DNA of 64,000 nucleotides from Periplaneta americana. Lineage: Eukaryota; Arthropoda; Insecta; Blattodea; Blattidae. The position numbers and the translations under genes are program-made. The stretch covers positions 25,143,859-25,207,858 of the forward strand of contig NC_091130.1 in the NCBI RefSeq assembly GCF_040183065.1, read 5' to 3'. Positions 57,591 through 64,000 of the stretch are shown piece after piece (the stretch's first letter is position 1; the number at the start of each line of letters is the position of its first letter). Below the pieces are notes generated by a model that was not told the DNA's origin, did no database searches, and saw only the letters and a list, made by a program, of their open reading frames with translations.

Positions 57591-59212
57591 TATAGTAATG
57601 ATAAAAACAGATGTATAGTATGCGCGCAACTGCATGAGAGAACATTTTGGATTTTTTATGTATCACATTTTTTACAGCTCGCACCCCATCCGCACCCCCT
57701 TTGCTCTGATCCTGGCGACGTCACTGATAACAGTTGACTAGCATTCACACAAACTGGTGTGACAGAGAGATTTACTGTGGGAAGATTAACTTTATAACCG
57801 ATTGTTTAACAAGGCTGTATCAACTACGCGATTATCCAGCACTGATACAATTTATTACAATGAAAAGATTTGCCGTATCTTTACCTGACATTTGCCTTAT
57901 AGTTACGAAAAACAAAAATAAACCTAATTAGTTAATCAGGCCAAGGATAACAAAAAGCCAGGACAGTGAATGTGGCAGTTTGTAATTTTCCAATGTTAAG
58001 AACACATAATTCCCAAGGAAATGTTGTTTTTAAAGTCTTCTTTTCTGTCATACATGATAACAATAACCATCGCAAAAAAAATCATATTTACGTATTTCAC
58101 GTTTCCTTCGCATCTTGCGCGTTTTTAAGCGTAATTTACGTATCACTTAGAAAAGAATTTTATACGTAATTGTATAACCCTGGCAATTACAATTTTTATG
58201 GAATGCAGTGACATATTGGAAAATTCTCAATTTCCTCACTCCTTTACACTCATCTTTGGGCCTCTGTGTCCATTTTGAAGTAAACAGGCTCAAGTTATCT
58301 CTTTCTTAAATCATGAAAACTAATATTAGATTCAGACCCTAGGAACTGATTCACTAACAACCATCCAAATGAATGAATGGCTAACCAACCAAATAAATGA
58401 AAAACTAACCAACAAATTTAATACATACCTAACCAAGTAAATGAATGACTGAATAACTAAATATATAAATAAAATAAAAATAAATAATTAAACACTTACA
58501 TAAATAAATTAAATTAAACAAATAAAATAAATTAATTCAATAAATAAACGAAATAAATAAATAAAATAAAATAAATAAATAAGCAAATAAGAAAATAAAT
58601 AAAACAAATAAAATAAATAGATTAAATTGAATAAATAAATAAAATAAAATAAATAAAATTAATTAATTACTAAAATAAATATATAGTAAATAAATAAATA
58701 AGATGATAAAATAAAATAAATAAATAAATACATAAATGAATAAACAAATAAATAAATACGTAAATAATGTTGAACATTTCCACTAATTAACCTTTCCCCC
58801 AACTTTACAGGGACAATGCAAACTATTGCAATGCCATTGATATAATTCTACATAGCTGCAGTTCCAGGGGAAAAAAAAGGACTCGCCTAATTTTACGAAA
58901 TTCCAGATGCAACGCACTACGCATGTGCAGTAAACAACAGCGCCTGTATGTGTGCTACTTGTGGACGGTCGTGCGAAACGTGTTGCCTACATACAATATA
59001 CAGTAGATGGATTCCCATTAAGACTTGGGCAATTTTTTTTTCTGGAACTATATATAAAAAGCTAACAAAGTACAGCATCCCAGAAATCATATTATATTTA
59101 CCTCTCCTGGTTGATTGCAGCATATACTGGTGCAACCAATACTATGGTTGTTACTTGTCGGTGATTGTCCCAGGACACTGGGTAAAATGTCGTCCATGTG
59201 AAGAAGAAATAA
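37921..59212 (-). CDS. tan2: second Tan-type hydrolase, 5' exons outside window
   Basis: Join of 59212-59102, 55065-54831, 45765-45525, 42946-42750, 38027-37921 on the minus strand: 891 nt, 296 residues plus TGA. Counterparts of tan1 exons 1 and 2 are not found between 59213 and 64000 and should lie beyond the window. The Gly-Cys pair (HSIGCTSICC) is intact, as are GHTEDA, MSYNHHG, FHNAEVGP, SPGEH, MLGDQSDKE and VKTVAVG. Intron phases equal those of tan1 at every shared junction, and exon lengths are 111/108, 235/235, 241/241, 197/185 and 107/107. No stop or frameshift is present. It lies 6.9 kb upstream of tan1 in the same orientation. Either copy could be the true tan orthologue; I cannot decide from sequence alone. 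Confidence 0.9.
38123..39331 (-). mobile_element. Tigger/pogo transposon relic, TA-flanked
   Basis: Ends CAGTGAAACCTGTCTAAAGC and (complement) CAGTGAAACCTGCCTTTGCG, each next to TA. The minus strand between 38580 and 38440 reads NDFVYKWFKCARAKKLPVSG and IIQEKALEITKEL with gaps, the CENP-B-type DNA-binding region of Tigger transposases. Transposase otherwise lost. In the last intron of tan2. Confidence 0.82.
39763..40161 (+). mobile_element. LINE C-terminal fragment with zinc-like knuckle
   Basis: The open frame reads LPRHVQTFLTRARTGHIVTQ, CLWCNNHDEDLEHILLYCPP, the post-RNase H Cys/His motif of non-LTR elements, and ends NEHRSKYSSFLVKNNN. Distantly like the 14640-14840 piece. A (GATT)n run follows at 40224-40260. 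Confidence 0.7.
40318..40475 (-). mobile_element. SINE family D, second copy
   Basis: The minus strand reads GGTGTGACTTAGTGGATAAA then CGAGTTCAAATCCCTGTGCC. The body (TTGGATCGAATCCTC) corresponds to that of 12095-12235. Confidence 0.65.
40693..40765. repeat. (ATT)n(ATC)n microsatellite
   Basis: ATT units passing into ATC units. Confidence 0.9.
40860..41131 (+). mobile_element. LINE 3' UTR fragment with (ATT)n tail
   Basis: GAAGGCCGTATGGCCTTAAC and CTGCCAGGTTAAATAAAT match the 3' end of the LINE at 56600-56652 (GAAGGCCTGACGGCCTTATC). The ATT tract from 41046 is its tail. Confidence 0.65.
41265..41374. repeat. perfect 110-bp palindrome
   Basis: Arms of 55 bases: AATTTCAAACTTATTGTTAA, AAGAAAACTAAAATTAAT, then AT repeats to the centre, and the exact complement to 41374. 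No mismatch seen. AT-rich centre favours a cruciform. Confidence 0.92.
41764..42612. mobile_element. hAT-like MITE, 849 bp, inverted relative of 22721..23592
   Basis: Exact 8-bp duplication CTAAATAT at 41756-41763 and 42613-42620. Contents are the reverse complement of the 22721 copy (for example CTCAGGATGATTTGTGATGC here). Ends within 140 bases of tan2 exon 6's donor. Confidence 0.87.
42750..42946 (-). CDS. tan2 exon 6 equivalent
   Basis: Encodes YLRLQIPEAGGRIMESSDHRH, RKDVISMLGDQSDKEF and DDDFVKTVAV. The acceptor is TTAATTGCAG and the donor GTAAGTAT. Phases 2 in and 1 out match tan1 exon 6. Confidence 0.93.
43410..45469 (-). mobile_element. DDxD transposon with about 155-bp TIRs (Tc1/mariner superfamily)
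   Basis: Inverted ends CAGGGTGTTTCAAAAATACG and CACAGTGTTTAAAAAATACG extend about 155 bp and are bordered by TA. The minus strand has the N-terminus MYSNQELAEIHFMYGKADGN and RRLYQERYPQRQCPDRKTF; after a frameshift SISTRKVALQVNVPHMTVWR, LVLFTDEAQFTRDGI; after a second shift HDGSPAHFSRTARRYLDRRF and WPPRSPDLNPLYFYLWGHLK. Three catalytic Asp are visible, the last two separated by 36 residues. Non-functional. In tan2 intron between exons 5 and 6. Confidence 0.87.
43477..44036 (+). mobile_element. LINE family A insertion inside the left TIR
   Basis: 5' truncated copy encoding [60 protein letters not shown] and ending RAAMNLRVP with no stop inside. Flanked by an exact 14-bp duplication AGACAATCAAAATA at 43463-43476 and 44037-44050. 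Close to the 62930-64000 copy, so fairly recent. Confidence 0.92.
45525..45765 (-). CDS. tan2 exon 5 equivalent
   Basis: Encodes RVFLTRALLAAENF, DTGCGAGNA, FLNQEGDRLFHNAEVGP and SPGEHIYHCN. The acceptor is CACAATTTCAG and the donor GTAAGT. About 62 of 80 residues match tan1. It lies between a long-TIR transposon (ends 45469) and a hAT-like element (starts 45855). Confidence 0.94.
45855..47012 (+). mobile_element. hAT element relic, 1158 bp, with transposase fragment
   Basis: Ends CAGGGGCGGCTTTCG and (complement) CAGTGGCGGTTCGTGGG; exact 8-bp duplication TGTATAAT at 45847-45854 and 47013-47020. The plus frame at 46473-46690 reads FHQLGQQDGFKIRTVNVVHE and TLVRTLEYPEFNFWLSYF, resembling the middle of hAT (ZMYM-like) transposases. 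A SINE is nested at 46783-46915. In tan2 intron 4. Confidence 0.85.
46783..46915 (-). mobile_element. SINE family A fragment nested in hAT relic
   Basis: The complement of TGTTATGTTTTATTTAACGA-type SINE tail is seen as GGTTTATTTAACGACACTTG, then CGGTGTGCCGGAATTTTGTC. The head is missing. Confidence 0.78.
47084..47420 (+). repeat. dispersed repeat, copy 1
   Basis: GGTAGTATCATTCGCCATTT through GGGACTATAG matches 54288-54622 over its whole length (TATTAAGTATTTATCGAGCC, AATTGAGCGGCAAATAACGT). No coding capacity; probably a non-autonomous element. In the same tan2 intron as its partner. Confidence 0.8.
47537..48110 (+). repeat. segmental duplication, copy 1
   Basis: CAAGTAAAATTTACACATTT through GATGGGACATGCCAGTTAAG and CAGGCCTACC to ATGAAACAG is repeated at 48783-49599. 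Shared features include the TTAGATGGTTRACG segment and the poly(A)/(T) runs. Confidence 0.82.
48111..48782. other. spacer between duplicated segments
   Basis: No gene found. Contains AACCTAACCTAACCTAACGT at about 48384-48403, an arthropod TTAGG-like short run on one strand (TTAGG in complement), too short to be called telomeric. Confidence 0.45.
48783..49599 (+). repeat. segmental duplication, copy 2, split by a SINE
   Basis: Same sequence as 47537-48110 with small differences; a 252-bp SINE with 11-bp target duplication interrupts it, absent from copy 1. The SINE is therefore younger than the duplication. Confidence 0.82.
48829..49080 (+). mobile_element. tRNA-derived SINE family B, full length
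   Basis: Head TGGAGTAACGGTTAGGGCGT and CCCGGGTTCGATTCCTGGTC give A and B boxes; body ACCTGGTTGAGGTTTTTTTC, CGGTGTTGGACCCCGGACTC. Exact 11-bp duplication AAACAACACTA at 48818-48828 and 49081-49091. Confidence 0.9.
50092..52067. mobile_element. TIR element, 1976 bp, unclassified
   Basis: Ends CATAGCCTTCTCTAGTCATG and (complement) CATAGCCCTCTCTAGTCATG with CCGGC/TCC following; flanks GTTTATT at 50085-50091 and 52068-52074. Minus-strand text near 51800-51480 (HRPTDLWYERNIFRKSDLSF) vaguely recalls the end of a THAP domain, which would fit a P-like element, but this is weak. A SINE A copy is nested at 50780-51007. Confidence 0.6.
50780..51007 (+). mobile_element. SINE family A, full length
   Basis: Head CCCTGGTTGGCGAGTTGGTA with CGATCGATCCCGG-like B box; tail CATCGTTAAATAGAACATAA. 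Exact 11-bp duplication TACATCGTACT at 50769-50779 and 51008-51018. Confidence 0.9.
52370..53113 (+). pseudogene. Tigger-like transposase C-terminal region, broken
   Basis: The first part reads MQACGINPFQPQRVLNKLP, the FRATGIxPFNPxR signature at the end of the DDE domain of Tigger transposases. After stops and a shift, an acidic tail SDSDEDGLHSTKDWSDEW is followed by LLVKFPTKKTIKFYIGCIEE, LELRFVRNWGGFQFKYPEVE and DYVQVERKLSAS, a small beta-rich tail often attached to such transposases. The final 102-residue frame is open. Confidence 0.7.
53989..54189. mobile_element. hAT-like MITE, 201 bp
   Basis: Ends CAGGGGCGTATTTTG and (complement) CAGTGGCGTATACTG; flanks TTTAGACC and TTTAGACT agree at 7 of 8. 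Inner GGTAGCCCAAA repeated near both ends. Confidence 0.78.
54288..54622 (+). repeat. dispersed repeat, copy 2
   Basis: Direct-orientation copy of 47084-47420 with small indels; ends 210 bases from tan2 exon 4's donor. Confidence 0.8.
54831..55065 (-). CDS. tan2 exon 4 equivalent
   Basis: Begins EILGHTEDAVTETLNH and ends LAAKKT plus one base. The acceptor is CTTTTCTCAG and the donor GTGAGT. Same length and phase as tan1 exon 4; 56 of 78 residues agree by hand alignment. An 8-bp target duplication of a hAT element lies only about 20 bases upstream of its acceptor. Confidence 0.93.
55550..56652 (+). mobile_element. LINE (Jockey/CR1-like) reverse transcriptase C-terminal half nested in hAT
   Basis: VKNLGIHMDNNLNWDMQITE then, after a frameshift near 55865, CISLFDYADILLTDLSSDNK, KIQRAHNLCVRFVSNLRKYD and LPRLWNSLPASIRDCRNKTE, ending at a stop at 56326-56328. 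The 3' UTR ends with the hairpin GAAGGCCTGACGGCCTT and CCAGGTTAAAT. Confidence 0.85.
56653..56884 (+). mobile_element. MITE, 232 bp, at a LINE tail
   Basis: Ends CTGTGGTGTTTGGGTAAAGG and (complement) CTGTGGTGTTCGGGTAAAGG. Flanked by AAAT on both sides; the LINE's AAAT-repeat tail resumes after it. A decayed copy lies at 764-1004. Confidence 0.78.
57312..57530 (-). mobile_element. LINE family C, 3' fragment
   Basis: The minus strand reads LQIEPITEYLQKYRQNWRSH, SRIPRQILNYHPVGKRSLGR and ends HLAQYMQG. Bounded by (ATC)n on one side and (AAT)n at 57535-57592 on the other. Confidence 0.78.
57735..59101. other. tan2 intron sequence, partly simple
   Basis: No gene. 58370-58770 is a long impure run of AATAAATA-type units (TAAA-rich low complexity). 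The rest shows no repeat matched in the window. Confidence 0.6.
59102..59212 (-). CDS. tan2 exon with catalytic Gly-Cys (exon 3 equivalent)
   Basis: Encodes LFLLHMDDILPSVLG, then HSIGCTSICCNQPGE. The acceptor is TTTTTCCAG and the donor GTAAAT. It has one codon more than tan1 exon 3. The predicted nucleophile Cys follows Gly directly. Confidence 0.9.
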
Positions 59213-59254
59213 CTGGAAAAAGATATGTCACAATTAAGTAACTGAAAAGAAAAT

Positions 59255-59293
59255 ACGCATTCATTCATTCATTCATTCATTCATTCATTCATT
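59255..59293. repeat. (TTCA)n microsatellite
   Basis: About ten CATT units, bordering a LINE fragment. Confidence 0.9.
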
Positions 59294-59299
59294 GTTTTG

Positions 59300-59640
59300 C
59301 CCAAGGACAGGTCTTTTACTGGAAACCTAGTATTCTCCAATCCTTCCTATTTTCTGCCTCCCTCTTTATCTCCTCATATGATCCATATAATATCTTAATG
59401 TCGTCCGTCATCTGATATCTTCTTCTGCCCCGAATTTTTCTTCCGTTCACCATTCCTTCCAATGCATCCTTCAGTAGGCAGTTTCTTCCCAACCAATTTC
59501 TTTTCCTCTTCCTGATCAGTTTTAGCATCATTCTTTCTTCACCCACTCTTTCCAACACAGCTTCATTTTTTATTCTGTCTGTCCATTTCCCACGTTCCGT
59601 GGGGCATGCGTGGACTTCTCGTGTAGTGCCAGCGTGATCC
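59300..59640 (-). mobile_element. LINE fragment, reverse transcriptase C-terminal tail
   Basis: The minus strand reads VLERVGEERMMLKLIRKRKR, NWLGRNCLLKDALEGMVNGR and KIRGRRRYQMTDDIKILYGS, the tail seen in many insect non-LTR elements. The preceding piece WTDRIKNEA is also readable. Confidence 0.72.
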
Positions 59641-59708
59641 AGGATTGCCAGATGTCCCGGAGTTTAATGGTGTGTCCAAACTTCTGATTTAAAGGTAAGC
59701 TCTACCTG

Positions 59709-59755
<47 letters not shown>

Positions 59756-59825
59756 TAATTTTTTCATAAGATTTCTAATGTTATATACGAGTAGTTAACT
59801 GGTATGGGATAAGGAGTTATTACAT

Positions 59826-59965
59826 TTACTTACTTACAATTGGCTTTTAAGGAACCCGCAGGTTCATTGCCGCCCTCACATAAGCCCGTCAAGATTAATA
59901 CAGTCTCTATCATCATATCCCACCTCCCTCAAATCCATTTTAATATTATCTTCCCATCTACGTTA
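59826..59965 (-). mobile_element. LINE family A, short 3' fragment
   Basis: Matches the last 140 bases of the family A element (AACCCGCAGGTTCATTGCCG, CCTCACATAAGCCCG). Lies between (ATT)n tracts at 59710-59755 and 59967-60062. Confidence 0.8.
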
Positions 59966-59966
59966 T

Positions 59967-59968
59967 TA

Positions 59969-60019
<51 letters not shown>

Positions 60020-60025
60020 CATCAC

Positions 60026-60062
<37 letters not shown>
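59967..60062. repeat. (ATT)n microsatellite
   Basis: About 30 ATT units with an ATCATCACT interruption near 60020. Confidence 0.92.
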
Positions 60063-60063
<1 letters not shown>

Positions 60064-60267
60064 GGCCTTTTATTATTACCACTATTATTAGAGTTACTTT
60101 GCTTGTTACGTAGAATCTGTGTACTTATGCGTCTTTCTAGATACATTGTGAAATCAAAATAAAGGATACGTATAAGATTATTGGACAAGAACCTTTTGGC
60201 ACAATTACTTGTGGCTTTTCAGATAATATAACATCAGATTTAGAAGTTGTTTTTGCTCGAGTCGATG

Positions 60268-60515
60268 AATTTTTTTTAGTTGGTTATTTAACGACGCTGT
60301 ATCAACTACAAGGTTATTTAGCGTCGAGATTGGTGATAGCGAGATGGTATTTGGCGAGATGAGGCCGAGGATTCGCCATAGATTACCTGGCATTCACCTT
60401 ACGGTTGGGGAAAACCTCGGAAAAAATCCAACCAGGTAATCAGCCCAAGTGGGGATCGAACCCGAGCCCGAATGCAACTTCAGACCGGCAGGCAAGCGCC
60501 GCCACGCCGGTGGCT
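60268..60515 (-). mobile_element. tRNA-derived SINE family C
   Basis: The left end has the T-run (tail), then TTATTTAACGACGCTGTATC and GATAGCGAGATGGTATTTGG; the right end on the minus strand reads CACCGGCGTGGCGGCGCTTG and GGGCTCGGGTTCGATCCCC. A decayed copy is at 33752-34012. Confidence 0.82.
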
Positions 60516-60997
60516 CGAGTCGATGAAGAAGATTAGAAAACAATAATGGTTGAACATAATATTGCTTATTATTATTTACACGCATATATAAATTAGGTTC
60601 TTTGCAGTCAAATATTGATTGAACTGATATAGGAACGACTGTCGCAACCGAATGCATAGTAGTACAGCAGCACGAGACGTCAACAGACCAGCAAAACAAA
60701 CAAATATTGACGGCTGGTAAATAAACTTCTTTCAACCAACATTAAAGAAGAATAATCCAGGAAAAAAATAAACGTGTTACACACTCCTGTTTGCATAATT
60801 ATTTAATAACAGACGAGTTTACTTTTTTTGGAATCAGCATAATATTAAGATTACGTAAATAATACAATAATAACAGAATAGCTCACTTTCTTCAAAACCT
60901 AAACTATTAATATAAATTAACAATATTCTTCAAACTATTCACGACTGTACACAGCTCCACAGAATGATACTATGCGTTGTTTATGTGAACTGCATAT

Positions 60998-62131
60998 GGG
61001 CTATTCCATCTCAAATCGACCGAAATATGGAGAAAATTGACCTTGCAATTTTCAAATACAATGAAACTTTTTCTGTCCGTAGACAACTGTGATACAATGC
61101 TTTGTGCAAAGTTTGAGGCATCAGAACTTCATAGTGTTTAAATTAATAATATTTAAATTTATCGTATTTTCATAAAATTAGCAACTTTAAACTGTTGTGG
61201 CTCCGAAACCCTTTCACCCGATGATCAAAAGCATGGTTTATTTTGATGCTGAGAAGTTAAAGTTTATATTGACATGTAAACAGTTTTTCTTACTTTCTAT
61301 GGAAATGGAGAAATTTAGATTTTTCTTCATTAAGACGCCTTGGGCCACGAAAAAAATATTTTAAAAATATATGGTTAGATTCCGCATTGAACGTACAAAT
61401 AAACACATATTTTTACTGGTGGTACGTTGATAAAGTATTGAAAATATCAAATAAATAAAATAAATAGTACGCGCGTGAACTAACCAGCTGACTGTCGGTA
61501 GTCGAGACAAGCAAGGCCAGGAGACAAACTCGTGATGTGTTGTCTAGCAGTCATGGCTGGGCTAGCTTTATCACAAGTTTTCATAAACACAGGAGTAAAA
61601 TGACGCCCAATGCTCGCTTATCTTCAGCTCTCTTCCAGTGCGTGGGGTATTGCGCCGTTCAAGTCTAGGCGTGTGAAAATAATTTATTTAATACCCTCGA
61701 AACTTATTGCCATACCACTAAGCAAACAATGCCGAATCCCTCTTAATAATGCAAGGTTTTTTCTCAATATTTTTTTACATTTTTACAAATGGCCAAAAAG
61801 TCTAAAAGCAAGTAAAATCAGACTATCTGTCTCTCTGTATACAATAAAAACAAGGATTACTTCTTAACATAACCTACCAAATGTCAGCTTCAACATAAGC
61901 TCTCGTTCAATGTTCTGCAGTAAATGGTTCCAGAGTTCTGAGCGCTGAAAGAGGATTGTTTTTATAAAATACGCTAAATTTGTCGCTCAATAATACAAAA
62001 ACCGTTTTACTTTCGATAGTATATTTTTGAAAATGCACTCCCCTCAGCACCTTGTATAAGTAGGGAAAAAATTAGAGCATAAAAAATGCGAGGTTTTTTA
62101 CTGATCGATTTCATAATATGGAATATCCCGT
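60998..62131. mobile_element. candidate TIR element, about 1.1 kb
   Basis: GGGCTATTCCATCTCAAATC with GACC at the left and the complement GGGATATTCCATATTATGAAATCGATC at the right. Target duplication is unclear (at most a TAT). No transposase recognised. Confidence 0.4.
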
Positions 62132-62519
62132 ATCGTCTGCAGTGAGCGGGTGATATCTATACTCCACGCTGTATCAACTGAAATCTACTGTTTTGATATC
62201 GGTATGAACTTCTTACCTATGGTGGTGAGTTTTAAATCCGAACTGTTCATGATGAACTTTGTCGCGTGAATTTAATAAATAACTTAGGAGTGTCAGAAGG
62301 TGGTGTTCTAGAACTTTTCCTAAAAAGAAATCCAGTAAACTTACAGGTTTTTAGCTTTTAGTAAAGACTGAATCCTTTCTTGTCTTTGTAATGGCTACAA
62401 TGTCTACATATTTTCACGCATGTGGAAAGCAGCTGAATATAAACACACATTATATATATTTATGAGACGTTATTGCGCGTCAAGGAGACTGTTTTGGCAC
62501 TATAGGAGAGATTGTATCA

Positions 62520-62760
62520 GGTCCAGGTAAATTAATACGTGGTAGTCCTTGTATTATAGCTACTTTTCACTTCGCCAGAATTGATGAAAGGTATGATTTC
62601 AGCTGTAGTTTGTAGGAAATCGTGAATATACTGTGTTACTTCTTCTGAGAATTTTCTGTCAGACAGGTTAGGATGAGGTGGAAATATTTGTTGAAAAGTG
62701 ACAGCTAAGGTTTCTATTTTAATTTTGAGACCATACAATTCAGAGAACATTAAAAAATAA
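62520..62760 (-). mobile_element. LINE fragment upstream of RT domain
   Basis: The minus strand reads LAVTFQQIFPPHPNLSDRKF and EVTQYIHDFLQTTAEIIPFI, NSGEVKSSY, the linker between endonuclease and reverse transcriptase in Jockey-type elements. Confidence 0.6.
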
Positions 62761-62905
62761 AACAAGACAAGAAACAAAGCTGAAGTTTTATAAGGTAATG
62801 GCCACACCTGTTCTAACCCATGCAAGAGAATCACGGACTTTAACCAAGAAAGAACAAAAACGGTTACAAACTGCAGTGATGAACTTTTTAAGAAAGCTAA
62901 AATGT
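62761..62905 (+). mobile_element. small LINE scrap
   Basis: The plus strand reads KFYKVMATPVLTHARESRTL and TKKEQKRLQTAVMNFLRKLK, matching the region after the palm of RTE-like reverse transcriptases. Confidence 0.55.
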
Positions 62906-62914
62906 TGCACATTT

Positions 62915-64000
62915 ACTTACTTACTTACTGGCTTTTAAGGAACCCGAAGGTTCATTGCCGCCCTCACATAAGCCCGCCATCGTTTCCTATCCTGAGAAAG
63001 ATTAATCCAGTCTCTATCATCATATCCCACCTCCCTCAAATCCATTTTAATATTACCTTCCCATCTATGTCTCGGCCTCCCTAAAGGTCTTTTTCCTTCC
63101 GGCCTCCCAACTAACACTCTATATGCATTTCTGGATTCGCCCATACGTGCTACATGCCCTGCCCATCTCAAACGTCTAGATTTTATGTTCCTAATTATGT
63201 CAGGTGAACAATACAATGCGTGCAGTTCTGCGTTGTGTAACTTTCTCCATTCTCCTGTAACTTCATCCCTCTTAGCCCCAAATATTTTCCTAAGAACCTT
63301 ATTCTCAAAAACCCTCAATCTCTGTTCCTCTCTCAAAGTGAGAGTCCAAGTTTCACAGCCATACAGAACAACCGGTAATATAACTGTTTTATAAATTCTA
63401 ACTTTCAGATTTTTTGACAGCAGACTAGATGACAAAAGCTTCTCAACCGAATAACAGGCATTTCCCATATTTATTCTGCGTTTAATTTCCTCCCGAGTGT
63501 CATTTATATTTGTTACTGTTGCTCCAAGATATTTGAATTTTTCCACCTCTTCGAAGGACAAATCTCCAACTTTTATAGTTCCATTTCGTACAATATTCTG
63601 ATCACGCGACATAATCATATACTTAGTCTTTTCGGGATTTATTTCCAATCCTATCTCTTTACTTGCTTCAGGCAGAATTTCCGCGTTTTCCCTAATCGTT
63701 TGTGGATTTTCTCCTAACATATTCACGTCATCCGCATATACAAGAAGCTGATGTATCCCATTCAATTCCAAACCCTGCCTGTTATCCTGAACTTTCCTAA
63801 TGGCATATTCTAGAGCGAAGTTAAAAAGTAAAGGTGATAGTGCATCTCCCTGCTTTAGCCCGTAGTGAATTGGAAAAGCATCAGATAGAAACTGACCTAT
63901 ACGGACTCTGCTGTAAGTTTCACTAAGACACATTTTAATTAATCGAACTAGTTTCTTGGGAATACCAAATTCAATAAGAATATTATATAAAACTTCTCTC
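62915..64000 (-). mobile_element. LINE family A with open reverse transcriptase, runs off the window
   Basis: The frame is open from the window edge to the stop near 62933: [20 protein letters not shown], then [40 protein letters not shown] (catalytic YADD), [60 protein letters not shown] and the end RAAMNLRVP. The 3' tail is GTAAGTAAGTAAGT. RTE-like by the look of its C-terminus, but clade not certain. No stop or shift in the visible part, so possibly young. Confidence 0.88.

Larger units (their letters stand above)
55092..57726 (+). mobile_element. hAT element, 2635 bp, with dimerisation domain and nested LINEs
   Basis: Ends CATGGACGTCGCCAG and (complement) CAGTGACGTCGCCAG; exact 8-bp duplication ATAACAGT at 55084-55091 and 57727-57734. 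The plus frame 57040-57195 reads SAGCERAFLCLHCIKTYLRN and ELAVLAEEQDLVKAL, the C-terminal hAT dimerisation region. LINE pieces at 55550-56652 and 57312-57530 and a MITE at 56653-56884 are nested. Starts 27 bases upstream of tan2 exon 4. Confidence 0.88.

Overview
The window looks like nuclear DNA of an insect, most likely a cockroach or close relative (Blattodea). The signs are AT-rich intronic sequence, long spliced introns, many (ATT)n tracts, tRNA-headed SINEs, several non-LTR retrotransposon families, Penelope-like elements and a dense crop of hAT, mariner and Tigger relics. The order-level placement rests on my recollection of similar repeats in Periplaneta, so it is an inference. There are no bacterial genes, operons, rRNA genes or CRISPR arrays.

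The only host genes I can support are two head-to-tail genes on the minus strand for Tan-type N-beta-alanyl-dopamine / carcinine hydrolases (C45 Ntn-hydrolase family). The first (tan1, 7603..31009) can be rebuilt completely from seven exons: 31009-30923, 25399-25205, 20983-20876, 17498-17264, 13865-13625, 10171-9987 and 7709-7603. All introns are GT-AG, the reading frame is unbroken and the product is 385 residues. The second (tan2, 37921..59212 and beyond) has the last five exons: 59212-59102, 55065-54831, 45765-45525, 42946-42750 and 38027-37921. Its first two exons must lie past position 64000. The exons shared by both genes have the same intron phases and very similar lengths, and both genes keep the Gly-Cys autoprocessing site. 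Hand comparison gives about 72% identity in exon 4 and 78% in exon 5, so the duplication is old and both genes appear to have stayed under selection.

Nearly everything else is transposon-derived and sits in introns or in the 6.9 kb between the genes. 1..7600: LINE fragments, a TTAA-flanked element and 3' flanking repeats. tan1 introns: Penelope-like hairpin elements, a mariner relic, a Tigger relic, an RNase H LINE, an R2-like LINE tail, and hAT-like elements with 8-bp target duplications. 31010..37920: a Penelope hairpin, a GC-rich block of unknown nature, a MITE and tandem SINE units. tan2 introns: a Tigger relic, a second TTAA-flanked element carrying nested insertions and a perfect 110-bp palindrome, a long-TIR DDxD transposon with a LINE inserted in its TIR, a 5.2 kb composite with hAT-like ends, and a 2.6 kb hAT. 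59.2..64 kb: mixed LINE and SINE pieces, ending in a LINE reverse transcriptase open to the window edge.

The main biological point is the expansion of the tan family, which links cuticle pigmentation (dopamine release) with histamine recycling in photoreceptors. The main structural point is the nesting of mobile elements, which can be dated relative to each other from target-site duplications.
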